Assembly (NCBI GenBank): GCA_037447655.1
Contig: JBBHKE010002769.1
Location: 1-64,000 of the forward strand
Direction of reading: 5' to 3'
Source: Zygnema cylindricum
Lineage: Eukaryota > Streptophyta > Zygnematophyceae > Zygnematales > Zygnemataceae
DNA length: 64,000 nt
Below, piece after piece: positions 10,441 through 23,200 of this stretch (within the stretch, counting starts at the first letter, position 1; each line of letters begins with the position of its first letter). The notes beneath the pieces were generated by a model. That model worked only from the letters and a program-made list of their open reading frames with translations, was not told the origin of the DNA and searched no databases. A program made the position numbers and the translations under genes.

Positions 10441-13400
10441 GATTCAGCTGCCTCCATGCACATGTGTAAGGATAGGCACCTGTTCACTAAGATAATATAG
10501 ATTCCCAGCGTAGAGATAGAGTACGGGGATGGGAGGATAGTCACCACTACTCTTGTATCATAGGTAGATCTGAAAGTGTTAGTAGAAAGAAAGACATCCA
10601 TATTAACATTCTCCGATGTATTGTTTATTCCGGAGCTGAACAAAAACCTCATCTCTACATGTGTATTAGATGATAAGGGTTCTTTTACTAGCACTAGGGA
10701 AGGAGTCCTTACTGCTAGTTTTGAGGAGGATGTCTATTTCATTGATGAGAAAGGTAGCCATGGGATGTTTAGGCAGGTTTTAAGTAATCAAACAAAGAAA
10801 CTTTATTATGCTGGTGTTCATGATATTATGATGTGGCATAAGAGGCTTGGGCATGTAAATCTAGACAAGTTAAGAGAGATGAAAAAGATGGGAGTGGTGG
10901 AAAGGATTCAGTTCAGTGAGAGTGATAATATAAGTGATTGTAGTGGATGTGCTCAAGGTAAAACACACAAATTACCATTTCCTAAAACAACCACCTATAA
11001 GGGAGAAAAAATTCTAGATCTAGTACACACATATATTTGGGGACCGGCTAAAGTGCCCTCACCGGGGGGGAAGAGATTTATGATGACTATCACTGATGAT
11101 TGGTCTCGGTATTCCCGGGTGTATTTCTTGAAAACAAGTCCGAAGCTCAAGATTGTTTTAGACAATATAAAGCATGGAGCGAAAAACTCCATGAAACTCC
11201 AATCAAGAGAATAAAGAGTGACAATGGTGGAGAGTATACTTCTAACCAGTTTGAGAATTTTATGAGGGAAGATGGGGTCCAACAACAAAAGACAGTTCCA
11301 AAAAACCCGGAACAGAATGCGGTAGCTGAAAGGTTAAATAGAACACTAAGTGATAGTGCTAGAAGTATGTTTTCAGATAAGAAGATAGGAAAAAGGTTTT
11401 GGGCAGAAGCAATGAACTGTGCTAATTACCTCAAAAATAGAGTTCTTACTTCAGCTATAAAAGATCAAACACCATATGAGAGATGGACAGGCCGGAAACC
11501 AGACATATCTCACCTAAAGGTTTTCGGCAGTCAAGTATTTAGTCTAGATACAGATTGGTCTAATAGGAAGCTAGATCCTAAAGGAAAACCGGAATACTTA
11601 TTAGGATATGATGAGGATGTTAAAGGATATAGAGTTTACGATCTAAAAAGGGAAGATATAATCTTAGTAAAGCATATAGTAGTTATGGATGAAGGAAAGT
11701 CTGTGGATCCCTTCAAATATACAAAGTCAGTAAAAATCAGATTTGAGTCAGAAAATTCCGATGACTTTGAGCTTCCTAACTATCCAGGTTTTAGAGAAGA
11801 TGACATTCTTGCAGGAACAAATCAGACCGAAAAGGACTCAACTGTGAAAACTCAAGTGACAACTCTACCCGAAGCAGAAGACGTGGTGGAAATTGATTCG
11901 AAATCAAGGGATAGGGGAGAAGCTGAGATTGTTCGAAAGAATCCACGAGAACCATCTATTCCGGCCTTAGATTTTGAGGGGGGGAGAAGAAATAGCAAAA
12001 AATTGCAATAAAAATAGGTTAATAACAAGGTAACAAAACTATCTCATCAAGATGAACCTCCGACTTATAGAGAGGCGATGACTTGTCCAAAAAGAAATTG
12101 GTGGAAGACAGCCATCAATGAGGAGATGGCCTCAATTATGGCAGCCGATACTTCGGAGCTAGTGGAATATCCACCTAACCGAAAACCAATCGGTTGTAAG
12201 TTGGTTTTCAAATTAAAACTGAACCCAGATAACACAATCGAGCGCTATAAGGCCAAATTAGTGGCAAAGGGATTTACACAAAAGGAGGGAATTGACTACA
12301 AGGAATCCTTTGCCCCGGTCGTGAGATTTCCCTCTGTCTGCATACTTCTCAGTCTGGCAGCAGCGAAAGACATGGAAGTGCACCAGATGGACATCAAGAC
12401 AGCCTTTTTGCATGGAGAATCGGAAGTGGAGATCTTCATGCGACAACCGGAAGGGTTTGTGGAGGAAGGAGAGGAGAATAAGGTATGCCGGCTGATTAAA
12501 TCTCTTTATGGTTTGAAACATGCGCCTCGACTGTGGAATAAGAAGCTTGATGAGTTTCTTACCGGTTTAGGATATATTCGGATCAGCTCAGATCACTCAA
12601 TCTATGTTTTCGAAGATGAGGAAGGTTTTATATTTATTGCAATTTATGTTGATGATTTGCTTCTTTTAAGTAAATCAATGGAAAAAATTAATAAACCGAA
12701 AACCGATCTTAAGGGGAGATTTGAAATGAGGGATATGGGGGAAGCAAAATATATTTTAGGAATTCAAGTAGAAAGAGACCGAAAAAGAAAGATTATAAGA
12801 TTGACTCAAAAGGAAGCAATAGGGAACATGCTTGAAAAATTTTAGATGGATAAAGCTAATAGATGTACAACTCCTATAGAGTTGAAAAAGGGAAGTGAGG
12901 GGAGTGAGGAAGAAGGAGTCATAATCTTAGACGAGGAATTATCTCCTAAAGAACAAAGTTGATGCAGACTATTCCTTACATGCAAGTAGTGGGAAGTCTA
13001 ATCTATTTTATGAATTGTACCCGGTCAGATTTAGCTGCAGCTGTAGGAGTTCTAAGTAGAAGTCTAAATGCTCCCACTAAGAGGGATTGGGAGGCAGCTA
13101 AGAGAGTCCTTAGATATTTGATAGGAACTAAGGAACTATGGTTGCATTTGGGTGGGGAGAATACTGACATCACTACTTGGAGTGATGCCAGTTATGGTGA
13201 TGCTCCGATGAGGAGATGCACTTCTGGATATGTATTATATGTGGGTGATGGGGCTTGCTGTTGGAGTAGCAAACAGCAAAAAAGTTATTGCTCAGTCCAC
13301 CATGGAGGCTGAGTATATGGCCTTGTGATCTGCTGTAAAAGAATTGATGTGGGTTAAGTTTTTGCTTGGTGAGTTTGGTCACCTTAAGAGTGGTGTACAT

Positions 13401-13636
13401 AAAATTTTTTGTGATAATCAGGCAGCAATCGCTATTTCTGCCAATTCAAAACTTTATTTTAAAGCCAAACACATGGACATCAGACTCAGCTTTGTTAGAG
13501 AGAAAGTAGAAAACAAAATAATCAGTTTAGAGTAGCGACCAAATAGTGAGATGGTAGCAGATATGATGACCAAACCTTTGCCTTCCCTTTAGCTAATTTC
13601 CTGCAGGGAGAAATGTGGTCTGAAATTAAAGATTGA
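10441..13636 (+). pseudogene. Pol of element C, broken
   Basis: Protease motif is IVDSAAS, so the DSG triad has become DSA. Integrase shares the D-to-Y change of element B (HTYIWGP) and has a 1-base deletion near 11130 that splits it (10576-11214 and 11100-12011). RT (12078-12845) keeps MDIKTAFLHG and YVDDLLLLSK, so its catalytic residues are better than in B, but a TAG follows at about 12843. RNase H carries the same A-run frameshift as element B near 13280, plus a TGA at about 13326. The copy is inactive. Confidence 0.9.
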
Positions 13637-13653
13637 CTAGAAAATAAGGGGAG

Positions 13654-14686
13654 TGTAGAAATTAATGGTCCTTTTAAAGTATTTTCTAGGTCTAAATAGA
13701 AATATTGAAAGAAGCCGAGGCAGTCTACCTCTAACTTTTCTCTCCAACTCTCAAACTTGTCGCAGTCACTGAGAAATTGGAGAGGAAGCTAGAGCCAAGG
13801 CTACCTAGGCTATCCAAAGGTTTACGGGATATAAATATTAGTTTATTTACCATTAGGGGTTTATTTAATAAATGAATATGTGACGCCTCTAGGATTTGAT
13901 CCTAGTTCTTGCCGGAAAGCTGTCGCTAGCCGGTATCTTTATCCGTTAAGTCTAGAGCTAGTGTTACGTACCATAAGGTTTGATAATAACTTAAACATTA
14001 ACACGTAGGATTTTTCATTTAACTGAAACTGTTTACGGGAAACATAGATCCATTAATGTAAAAGTACGGATTACAGTACGGATAAGAAATGAATACCTCG
14101 TATGTATTTATTACGGCTACGATTAAATGTGAATTTAATCGGACGACCGGAATTAAACGTCGAGATCGCGGAAGAGGATTTCAGCGGTTGTTGGTCATCG
14201 CCACATCGTATGAGACGTGGCGAAATGACATTGGATCGCGGCATCTCCGAGGATTAAGGGAGCGAATACGGATATACCACGTGTCGATATTTAAGCCATG
14301 TCGTACAATATTCGTACAGAAAGTACACCGGCAGCTTTACTTTTGTGTACCAAAGTGTAATTTGATTCGTTCCGTACATTAGTAGATAGAGTCTGTGAGA
14401 GAGAAAACACTCAGAAAAATTAGGAGATAGGACACTCTCTCCAAAAGAGCTTCTGTACAAAAGGTCAACTTTGACCCTCCATAACTTACTACTCAGGGGT
14501 GCAAATTCAGAGATTCTTTTTGCTATCGACTCAAGGGAGTCTTGCCTTCACAAGGGTGAAGTTGGTCAATGTTTTTGTTTGCCAAGGTGGCAGTTGTTCT
14601 TGCTAAAACACAAAGGGGTCAGGGTTATCCTAGAGGCTTCTTGGAAGCTGTCCACTGTGAGGACTTATAGAGGTCTCAGAGTTTCA
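13654..14686 (+). repeat. 3' LTR of element C
   Basis: Starts TGTAGAAATTAATGG after the tract AAATAAGGGGAG and ends GTTTCA, then the CCTCA duplication. It includes an antisense tRNA-like module at about 13879-13973. Confidence 0.92.
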
Positions 14687-14739
14687 CCTCAATTGTGTAT
14701 TTTCATTTTTTTTCTCTTAAACAATAGTTTTGTTTTTAA

Positions 14740-16079
14740 ATGGAGGGCGGCCAACGACCATTCAAACGAATGCGCTTTACCATTCCGAGGCGATTTTGTC
14801 CACTACCAACGGCAACCGCGATGGGGGGTGATATACTGGGAGGGGAGAACTTAGAGAGGGAAAGGGGTGGAACCGAACGAGTGTTTGGGAATAGGGTGGA
14901 ACCGGAAGAGGGCGATTGGGAAAGGGTTGGAATAGAGTTGGTTTTGAGGGAGGGGGAAGAATCGGGTGTTAACATAGATGAGATGGAGGAAACTGAGGGG
15001 TGGGGAGGGAACAGACGGGTACGGAGAGGGTAGTAAGGGGAAGTGTGCCGGAGGGGGATTTGCCAAATGAAGGGATTAGAGCGGACGAAGAAGGTGTCCG
15101 CGGAGTAAAAGAAGGTAAGGAGGTAGACGAGGAATATGAACCCTCGAGAACTGCATCGGACAAGCCTATTGAGGAAGGGGAAGAGCCTACGGAAGAGGAG
15201 GAAGATCCGAAAGAAACCGAATCGTCAAACATTCCGGTCACAAAATACGATGACGATCCCTCAACCTCAGACCGACAATCTTCGGAGAGCTCAGAGAGAC
15301 GCATGGAGGAAGAATATGGAGACGACGATGAGGTTGTCGCTTTTCCACCATAATCGAATCGTGATAGAGCTCTCGTGGCGTAACAAGGACCTCAAATTTC
15401 GGTCGAGCGTGGTGTGGTAGTTTGAGAGGAAGAACCCGATTGGTTTTTCCCGCCTCCAGTCTGAGATGAGGCCATGGATGGCTTCCGACTAACGGCTGCC
15501 CATTACATCCCGGTCGAGGATTGGCCGGACTATTGGCGTTACGGGGAGGCTCGGCCTATTGACCGGTGATTGAACCCCGTCCCAGAAATTCTCGACATCC
15601 CTCCGGATGTCCCTGCCCACCCAACATGGCTGTACATCGCAACATACAACCATGCGTCAAATTTTCCATACATTAGGCGTTTTCAACCTAATGACGAACG
15701 TTTCACAGGGATTGTACGTCAACCGATTGGATTTGAAATAGATGTCCCGGAATTAATTCGACATTATCACCCTTGGGACCCACGGTTATTTACCATTCTA
15801 CGTCGTGCAATTCGTACTCCGGAGCTAAACGAATTTTTAGATGCTCGGAGTGCGGTCTTACAAAGCTTCCGAAATGTGCAAGTGAGGCGTACGTATCTCT
15901 GGGAAATTCCGAGGGTCCCACATGTTGATGAGCCCCCTCCACCACCAAAAGTAGAACGATTGAGGAATGAAGTTCAAAATCTCAATCGTTGTTTGGAGGC
16001 TCAAGAAATAGCGATGATAACGGTTCGTCGCTTAATTAATAATTTAACTCAAGAGCTTGCTGGCATTAGGCGACGCTGA
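14740..16079 (+). pseudogene. Decayed coding region of unknown family
   Basis: I do not recognise this protein. A frame opens at 14740 (MEGGQRPFKRMRF), appears to shift near 15000, and then continues in one frame to 16079 with in-frame stops at 15351 and several places up to 15567. The N-terminal half is very acidic (runs such as EEGEEPTEEEEDPKE). The C-terminal 170 residues are more globular (PAHPTWLYIATYNHASNFPY) and end in a predicted helical, coiled-coil-like segment (LRNEVQNLNRCLEAQEIAM). The setting among nested elements suggests a transposon-borne or captured gene. A pyrimidine-rich tract ending in AG just upstream (about 14700-14727) could be a 3' splice site. Confidence 0.5.
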
Positions 16080-16269
16080 TGGGCGATGACGAGGGTCAAT
16101 TTTGTGGCCTTCATTCGAAGGAGAAGTATCCCGATTTAGCCCTCAGCCTACATTGGGTGCCACAATGTTTTGTTTATTTATTTTTATTTATCATACAAGT
16201 GTGAATTTAATATTTCTCTCCTTTTTTTTCACAAAATGAATGTTAATTCGACTGTAAGTCATACATTTA

Positions 16270-16508
16270 GTTTTTTTGATATCGCCATTATGTTTGATAA
16301 TCCTCTTTCCCGGCTTAACGACGACACAAGGTCGTCGCTGATTCGTCCACGAAGTGAGGATTTCTCATTGGTGGTCAGTAGCTCACTACGTATCAACAAT
16401 GTTTCTAAAAAAAAAATAACTCTGCAGATATAACGACGAGTTTGTGTCGTAGCTGAATCCGCGACAACAACTATTTGTCGCTGAATATTGTCGTTTCTTT
16501 TTAGAGTC
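16270..16508. repeat. Subterminal-like GTCGTCGCTG repeats, left block
   Basis: Several direct and inverted copies of (G)TCGTCGCTGA/TCAGCGACGA occur here and again at 26245-26640, on both sides of the pogo-like transposase remains. Such clustered short repeats are typical of the ends of DNA transposons. I could not define terminal inverted repeats or a TA duplication. Confidence 0.55.
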
Positions 16509-17365
16509 TGTTGAAAAGAGGTAATTAATAGTTCACTTCCATATTTTAGTTTTGTTTTAAAGAAAGAGAGTAAGGATCAAAGGCGCGCAATGGCTGCCGC
16601 CATATTTAGAAAGTGGCAGTTTTTGCAGTTAAGAGTATTTTAGCTAAAATGATGCCGATGTCTAGATTTGAACCTGTGACCTCTAGATTCTTTATAGCCT
16701 TACGCCTTAACCATTAAGGCGTTACGAAATGATACACGTGACGGGTTTCATAAATATTTAAGCATTAACAAAACAGCTAAATAACCACAGTAACCAAAAG
16801 GAGCAATTTCTGCATGTACGCGAATCTGAACCGTGTAAAATATGTTTTGATCGGACGGTCGGCATTATAGCCGCCACGCGAAGTGAGCTTTTTGGCGGCA
16901 TACGGATATAGCGTCACGAGGTGCCACGTGGCGCCACATTATTTGATACCGGAGAAGATGGGAGGAGGAACCATGGCTTCCGATATGACAGGTGTCACCT
17001 TGTAGACCTTGTCGTACAATGGTCGTACAATAAGTACATCGCCCATTAACTAGGGTTTAATAGTAGGTAGTCGTGAGTAGGCAGACCGACACTTAGTAAT
17101 ATTTAGGTACCTCTGTCTCTAAGAGAGCTTGTAACTATAAAGGTCATCTTTGACCAGCCATAACTTACTGCTCAGGTGAGCAAATTCAGTGATTCTTTTT
17201 GCGTTTGACTCAGGGGAGTCTTGTCCTCACAGGGGTGAGAGTGGTCAGAATATTTGTGTGCCTGGGTGGCGCTTATTCAGCGGGAAAGTAGAAGGGGCAA
17301 ATATTATCCTAGAGGCTTTACATAGGCTGCTCATTCTGTGGGTCAATGGAGACCACAGAATTTCA
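16509..17365 (+). mobile_element. Solo LTR of a related copia family
   Basis: 857 bp, beginning TGTTGAAAAG and ending TTTCA, with near-matching flanks GAGTC (16504-16508) and AAGTC (17366-17370). No internal region follows. The 3' half aligns with the LTRs of B and C and carries the same three hairpins (17142-17155, 17169-17182, 17207-17220). An antisense tRNA-like module (about 16651-16733; D-arm CTTAATGGTTAAGG, B box GTTCAAATC) is also present. A solo LTR normally arises by recombination between the two LTRs of one element. Confidence 0.85.
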
Positions 17366-19750
17366 AAGTCGTTCCAATTTTTTATACGACTTTCTATTCA
17401 AGAATCTCATTAATACTTTTGACATTGTTTATTGTTTACAGGGTACCAAAAGGCCAAGCGATGGTGGGTAGAGAGGAGGACCACGCTTGACGGAATACGA
17501 AAGACAACCTGGATGCTCTCTACTTCTAGTTTTGAGACGAGATTGGTGACGGTTACCAAGGCTTTGCAGGGACGAGGAAGGAAGAAAGCCGCTTGGGTCA
17601 CTGTTATACACGAGGAGTTACTTTCAGATTTTGAACGTTTTAAGAAAGCGGGTATGAAGATGTCCACCACAATTCTCGGGGACATCGGTAGGGACATAAT
17701 AAAAGAAAGGAAGAAAGAGTACGGCCCGGAATGGTTCAACAATGACGGGTCGAAATACAAGCAATCATAAATAAAAGGTGGGTGTAGAGGTGTCAAGAGA
17801 AGCACAACATCGTTGTGCGTGCACAAAGGGGGAAACTACAATGTAGTCTCGAGAAAGAGGAATACATTGAGAGTATCGTAGCCTTCCACATGGGCGTTCT
17901 AAAGCCGGGTTTGAATCCGGTGAGTCACTCTTCATTACGAATATAGTTTAATGACGTTTCTTTGTTTTTGTGTTTTGTTTTCGTTGTATTCCTTACTTAA
18001 CAGCGTATACAAAAAATAACTAAATTTGTTTTGGCTTCACGGCGAATGTATAACATGACTTTTCAACGAAGACCTCATGGAAAACATGACGGAACTCACA
18101 TGATAGTCAACATCGATAATGGAAAAACTTTGGGGTTTAGAGGGGATGAAGTGGTGAAATACGTTGATGTTGCCGGAGGAGGCGAATCCATGACTCTCAT
18201 GGTGCGACTAGGTGGAGGGGTGAACGCTCGTATCGAGAACCCAATGATAATTTTTGCAAATCATGCAAGAAGTTACCCGATACAAGGTTTACCGAACAAC
18301 GTCTCGGGTGTGTTTTTCTCCCTCATCTAATGTTTTCATTTTATTTATGATGTCTTTTTGACTTTGATGGAGGTTTATTAAATTCTCTCCAAGCATGTTT
18401 TTGTGTTTCGTTTTTTTATCTATATCTCTTTACCTTGTCCGCGCATACCTCCTCCCCCTTTTTCCTACTACAAAATATGGGTTTTTTTTTTCTTTAACAC
18501 TCTGATTTCTCTTATCTAAAATAACGACTCATATTATAAGCTTTCAATGGTACACGTAGCTTATTTTCCCTCTAATGCATATGTAAGCAAGCATTAAAAA
18601 TGTTATTTTTTTTTCCTTTTTTTGTCTATTATATATATTTTCAGGTGATTGTTTCCGGACTGGTCTAAAGATGGAATGATAAAACGGTGTTCCCACACTG
18701 GGTCGAAGAGGCGAGATTTTACCAAGGGGATCAAGATGGACGTCAAAAAATTATCTTCCTGGACAACTACGGTGGTCACAATACGTACGATGAGTTGGAG
18801 CTAAATCTAGAGGTCAAAAACATCGTGTTACACTATTTTCCACCTAATGCAACGCATCTTGTTCAACCGGTCCACTCCTTCGTGATTTCGAAAATCAAGG
18901 ACGTGTGGAGTCGCATTTGGGACAGTTGGAAGGCGAAAGGAATTGAGAACGGTCAATGGGCTAAACCTTCTAGTCGTGGATGGTCGGTAAATTGGTTGGA
19001 CCCGGTAAAGCGTTTTTTTTTAAATTGGCAAGGGACTCCATCCGAGAGGTCAATGCGATGAGAGACAAAGACGGAATGAGTTAGACGAGAAAAGCCATGA
19101 TTCAATGTGGCTTGTCTCTATGCGACAAAAAGTGGGAAGTGCAATTCTGTATCCTCCATTGGACCACAGAATACAGAAAGCCTCTAGATACTATTTAACT
19201 AACCCACTTCAAGCCATAACCAATGTTGTCCAGGAAGGCAAAATGACAGTTTGACTACACCCCTATGCAGTCTGGACTCCCTTGAGTCCGTAGCAAAAAG
19301 AATCACTGGAAACGGCTAACCAACCGATAAGTTATGAGCCGGCAAAAATGCCAATTTTTACAAAGCTCTCAAAGAGAGAGGTGACTACCTACCAAAATTT
19401 TCTAAGTTCTGATTCCCTCTAATAACTTCTATCTACCGAAGTACGGACCAATCAGATTACTATACCGTACCAAAAAGTACTACTGTCGGTGTACCTTTTG
19501 TACGGCCTATGTACGACAAGGCTATTAAGCGGACGCGTGTCTGCTTTTCACTCGTCCGTACATTCCTCAGAATTCCTATGACCGAATGTCATCTCTCCAC
19601 GTGGCTCCAGGTCATGCCACGTCACAAAACGCCAAAGTGACCACTCCGAGATTTCGGCGATGATGTGCGCCGTTGGATTCGCAGCGAGACGCAATCTTAG
19701 CCGTTATAAATACTTGCGCGATATTTGTTTCGCTGTCAAATTAAACTCCG

Positions 19751-19856
19751 TGGTATTCGTTTTAAAAGAGTGTCGTACTTCGTACTTTCATAAAACTGTA
19801 TCTTGGTATTCGTTTTAAAAGAGTGTCGTACTTCGTACTTTCATAAAACTGTATCT
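19751..19856. repeat. 53-bp exact tandem duplication in LTR D
   Basis: Unit TGGTATTCGTTTTAAAAGAG... is present twice, 19751-19803 and 19804-19856, with no difference seen. The 5' LTR of the same element has a single, diverged counterpart near 25185-25235. Confidence 0.9.
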
Positions 19857-19939
19857 ATGCAAGCCGTATATAGTTTTAGTTAAATGAATGTGTTTCTCCT
19901 TATAGATATATATATCTATCACATACAATAGCATTTAGC

Positions 19940-20029
19940 ATTGGTCCTAGTCTAATAGGATAAAGCTGACCGCTATCGGCAAACTTGATGAACCGAAGGT
20001 GCCGGGATCAAATCCAGGGTTTGTCAGAT
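19940..20029 (+). other. Antisense tRNA-like module in 3' LTR of D
   Basis: On the strand opposite to the element, TAGTCTAATAGG (19948-19959) fits the Pol III A-box pattern TRGYNNARYNGG, and GATCAAATC (20006-20014) fits the B box GWTCRANNC, about 46 bases apart. The copy in the 5' LTR is at 25421-25510 with both boxes conserved. Acceptor pairing is weak. Confidence 0.6.
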
Positions 20030-20245
20030 ATATTTTTAGTAACCTACTAAAAATAACTGCCAGTTTGAACTAAGGCAGCCATGGATCAACCTCCCTCTTT
20101 ATCCTTCAGTGACTACAACAAGTATGGGGGCTAGAGAGAGGAGGTGGAGGCAGGTTGTCTGTCTTTTTTCTTTTCTTTTATACTAACATATTAAACCTAC
20201 AAAATACTCTAGAAATCTATTATTTTTCAACACTCCCCTTATTTT

Positions 20246-23200
20246 CTAATCTAATTTGAATTTTTCTTTCAACCCGCATTTTTCGTGACAATATTTTAAT
20301 TTAGGAGAGGGCACAGGTTTTGTCATCATGTCAGGCACCATTTCTTCATCAGGTCTATACACAAGATTTATAATTTTATTTTCAACTTTTTCTCTTACGA
20401 AGCTTAATCTTATGTCCATATGTTTTGCTTTAAAATGGTGTTTTGGATTGGCTGCAATTGCGATTGCAGCTTGATTATCGCAAAATATTTCATGCACTCC
20501 CTCTTTCATATATCCCAGTTCTTGCAACAATGACTTCACCCACATTAGTTCTTTTACAGCAGAACAAGACGCCATATACTCAACCTCCATAGTAGACTGA
20601 GCAGCCACCTTTTGTTGCTTACTGCTCCAACAGCAAGCAACTTCCCCCACATACAAACATATCCAGAAGTGCATCTTTTCATAGGTGCATCCCCATAACA
20701 GGCATCACTCCAAGTGGTGATATCCGTGTGCTCCCCTCCCAAATGCAACCATAATTCTCTAGTTCCAACCAGATATCTCATGACTCTCTTGGCTGCCTCC
20801 TAGTCTCTCTTTCTATGATCATTAAGACTCCTACTGAGTACTCCAACTTTGCCGCTATGTCCGGCCTCGTACAATTCACGAAATAGATTAAACTTCCTAC
20901 AACCTGTCTATAAGGGATAGACTTCATAAACTCTCCCTCCTCTGGACTCATCTGATCGTCTAAGATCATCACTCCTCTTTGTACACTCCCATCACTGAAT
21001 TTTTTCAAGTCCATGGGAGTGGTACAACTGTTAGAATTTTCCATATTGAATTTCTCAAGCATATTACCTATTGCTTCCTTCTGAGTAAGTCTGATAATCT
21101 TCTTCCTCCTCTCTCTCTCCATTTAGATCCCCAAAATATATTTTGCCTCCCCTAATCCTTCATATCAAATCTGCCCCTAAGATCTTTCTTCGGCCTATTG
21201 ATCTTCTCCAAAGACTTACTCAACATTAGCAGATCATCCACATAAATTGCAATAAAAATGACACCATTCTCATCTTCAAACATATAGATAGAATGGTCAG
21301 AGCTGATCTGGATATATCCCGGATCGGTGAGAAACTCATCGAGTTTCTTATTCCACTGTCAAGGAGCCTGCTTCAATCAATATAAGGATTTTATGAGCCT
21401 GCAAACTTTGCTCTCCTCTCCTTCTTCCACGAACCCCTCGGGTTGCCTCATGAAAATTTTTCCTCTAACTCACCATTAAAAAAAGTTGTCTTAATGTCCA
21501 TCAGGTAGATTTCCATGTCTTCCGCTGCTGCAAGACTGAGGAGAATCCTTATTGAGGGGAAGCGAACAACTGGAGCAAAGGTCTCCTCATAGTCAATCCC
21601 CTCTTTTTGAGTAAACCCCTTTGCTTCCAATCGAGCCTTATATCTCTCAATGGTATTATCTGGGTTTAGTTTTAGTTTAAATACCCATTTACACCCAATA
21701 GGTTTTCTGTCTGGAGGACAATCCGCTAATTCCCAAGTATTTACTTCCATGATAGAAGCCATCTCATCATTTATGGCTCTAATCCATCTTTTTTTCACTG
21801 GACTATTCACTGCCTCCGAGTAAGTTTGAGGCTCATCTGGGTGAGATAGCTTAGTTACCTTATAAGACGTTTGTTTTTCCTGTATCCTTTTGTTGCTCCT
21901 CCTTCCTCCCTCAAACTCTGAGGATGGAATGGATGGAAGTCTTGGATTTCTTCTCATTGTCTCATCGGCTCCACAGTCCATGGAAGCCGGTTCTTGTCCC
22001 GCTTCTTCTATCTCCTCGAAGTCCAGAGGAGTATGTGAGGTTTTCGTCCAGTCTCCAGTATCTTGGATCTCCCCTGAATCTGCAAACACGGTTTCACTCA
22101 TGTCCCTTTCAGGAATGACCGAGTTCTCCTCACTGTCAGACTCAAATCTGATTCTTATCTTCTTTGTATATTTGAAGGGGTCAAATGACTTCCCTTCATC
22201 CATAACAACTCAGTGTTTGACGTGAATTATATCTTTCTTTTCTAAGTCATAGACTCATTATCCCTTAACATCCTCGTCATATCCCACAAAGTATCCAGGT
22301 TTTCCTTTAGCATCTAGTTTCCAGTTTTTCCTATCCGTGTCAAGACTGTAAACTTGGCTACCGAATACTTTAAGGTGTGAGATATCTGGTTTCCTTCCAA
22401 CCCATCTCTCATTAAGTGTCACTCCCTTTATAGTTGAGGTAAGGACTCTATTCTTAATGTAGTTGGCACAGTTCATTACTTCTGCCCAAAACCTCTTTCC
22501 TATTTTCTTGTCTGCCAACATACTAAATGCACTATCTCCTAGTGTTCGATTCAACCTCTCAGCTACCCCATTTTGTTCCGGGCTATATGTTACAGTTTTC
22601 TGGTGCTGCACTCCCTCATCTCTCAGATATTCCTCAAACTGGTTAGAGGTATATTCCCCCCCATTATCACTCCTTGTCCTCTTAATGGGGGTTTCATGCA
22701 ACTTCTCACTCTAAGCCTTATATTCTTTGAAGTAAGTTGATGCTTCAGACTTTGTTTTTAGAAAGTAGACTCTAGAGTATCTAGACCAGTCATCGGTTAT
22801 TGTCATCATAAACCTCTTTCCTCCAACCGAAGGTACTTTTGCTGGTCCCCAAATATCTGTGTGGACCAAGTCTAACACTTTCTCACCTCTATATGTGGCG
22901 GCTTTGGGAAAGGGAAGTCTATGAGCCTTACCTTGAGCACAACCACTACAATCATCCATCATTTCATTATCCCCAAACTGAATGCCTTCTACTACCCCAA
23001 GCTTTTTCATTTCCCTCAACCTATCAAAATGCACATGCCCCAACCGCTTATGCCATATCATCAACTTAGGAACACCAACATAATAAGCATTCTTCTTTTC
23101 ATTACTCAGGTTAAGCCTAAACATTCTTTGGCTACCCTTATCTGCCGTGAAGTAAACTTCATCCCCATACTTAGCTGTAAAGACTCCCTTTCTAGTGAAG

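Larger units (their letters stand above)
1767..14686 (+). mobile_element. Ty1/copia retrotransposon C (outer, with element B nested in its 5' LTR)
   Basis: The element is bounded by a perfect 5-bp duplication, CCTCA at 1762-1766 and 14687-14691. Its 5' LTR is split into 1767-2351 and 8830-9306 by element B. The internal part is 9307-13653 and the 3' LTR is 13654-14686. Gag and Pol are broken by stops and frameshifts. The polypurine tract AAATAAGGGGAG sits directly before the 3' LTR. Domain order is Gag, protease, integrase, RT, RNase H, which defines copia. B and C belong to one LTR family, since their LTRs align along their length and share the start TGTAGAAATTA and the end GTTTCA. Confidence 0.93.
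19140..20232 (-). repeat. 3' LTR of element D
   Basis: On the element strand it starts TGTTGAAAAATAATAG and ends AGAATTGCA. It carries the three hairpins (19274-19289, 19313-19326, 19341-19352), the antisense tRNA-like module (19940-20029) and a private 53-bp tandem duplication at 19751-19856. Confidence 0.9.
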
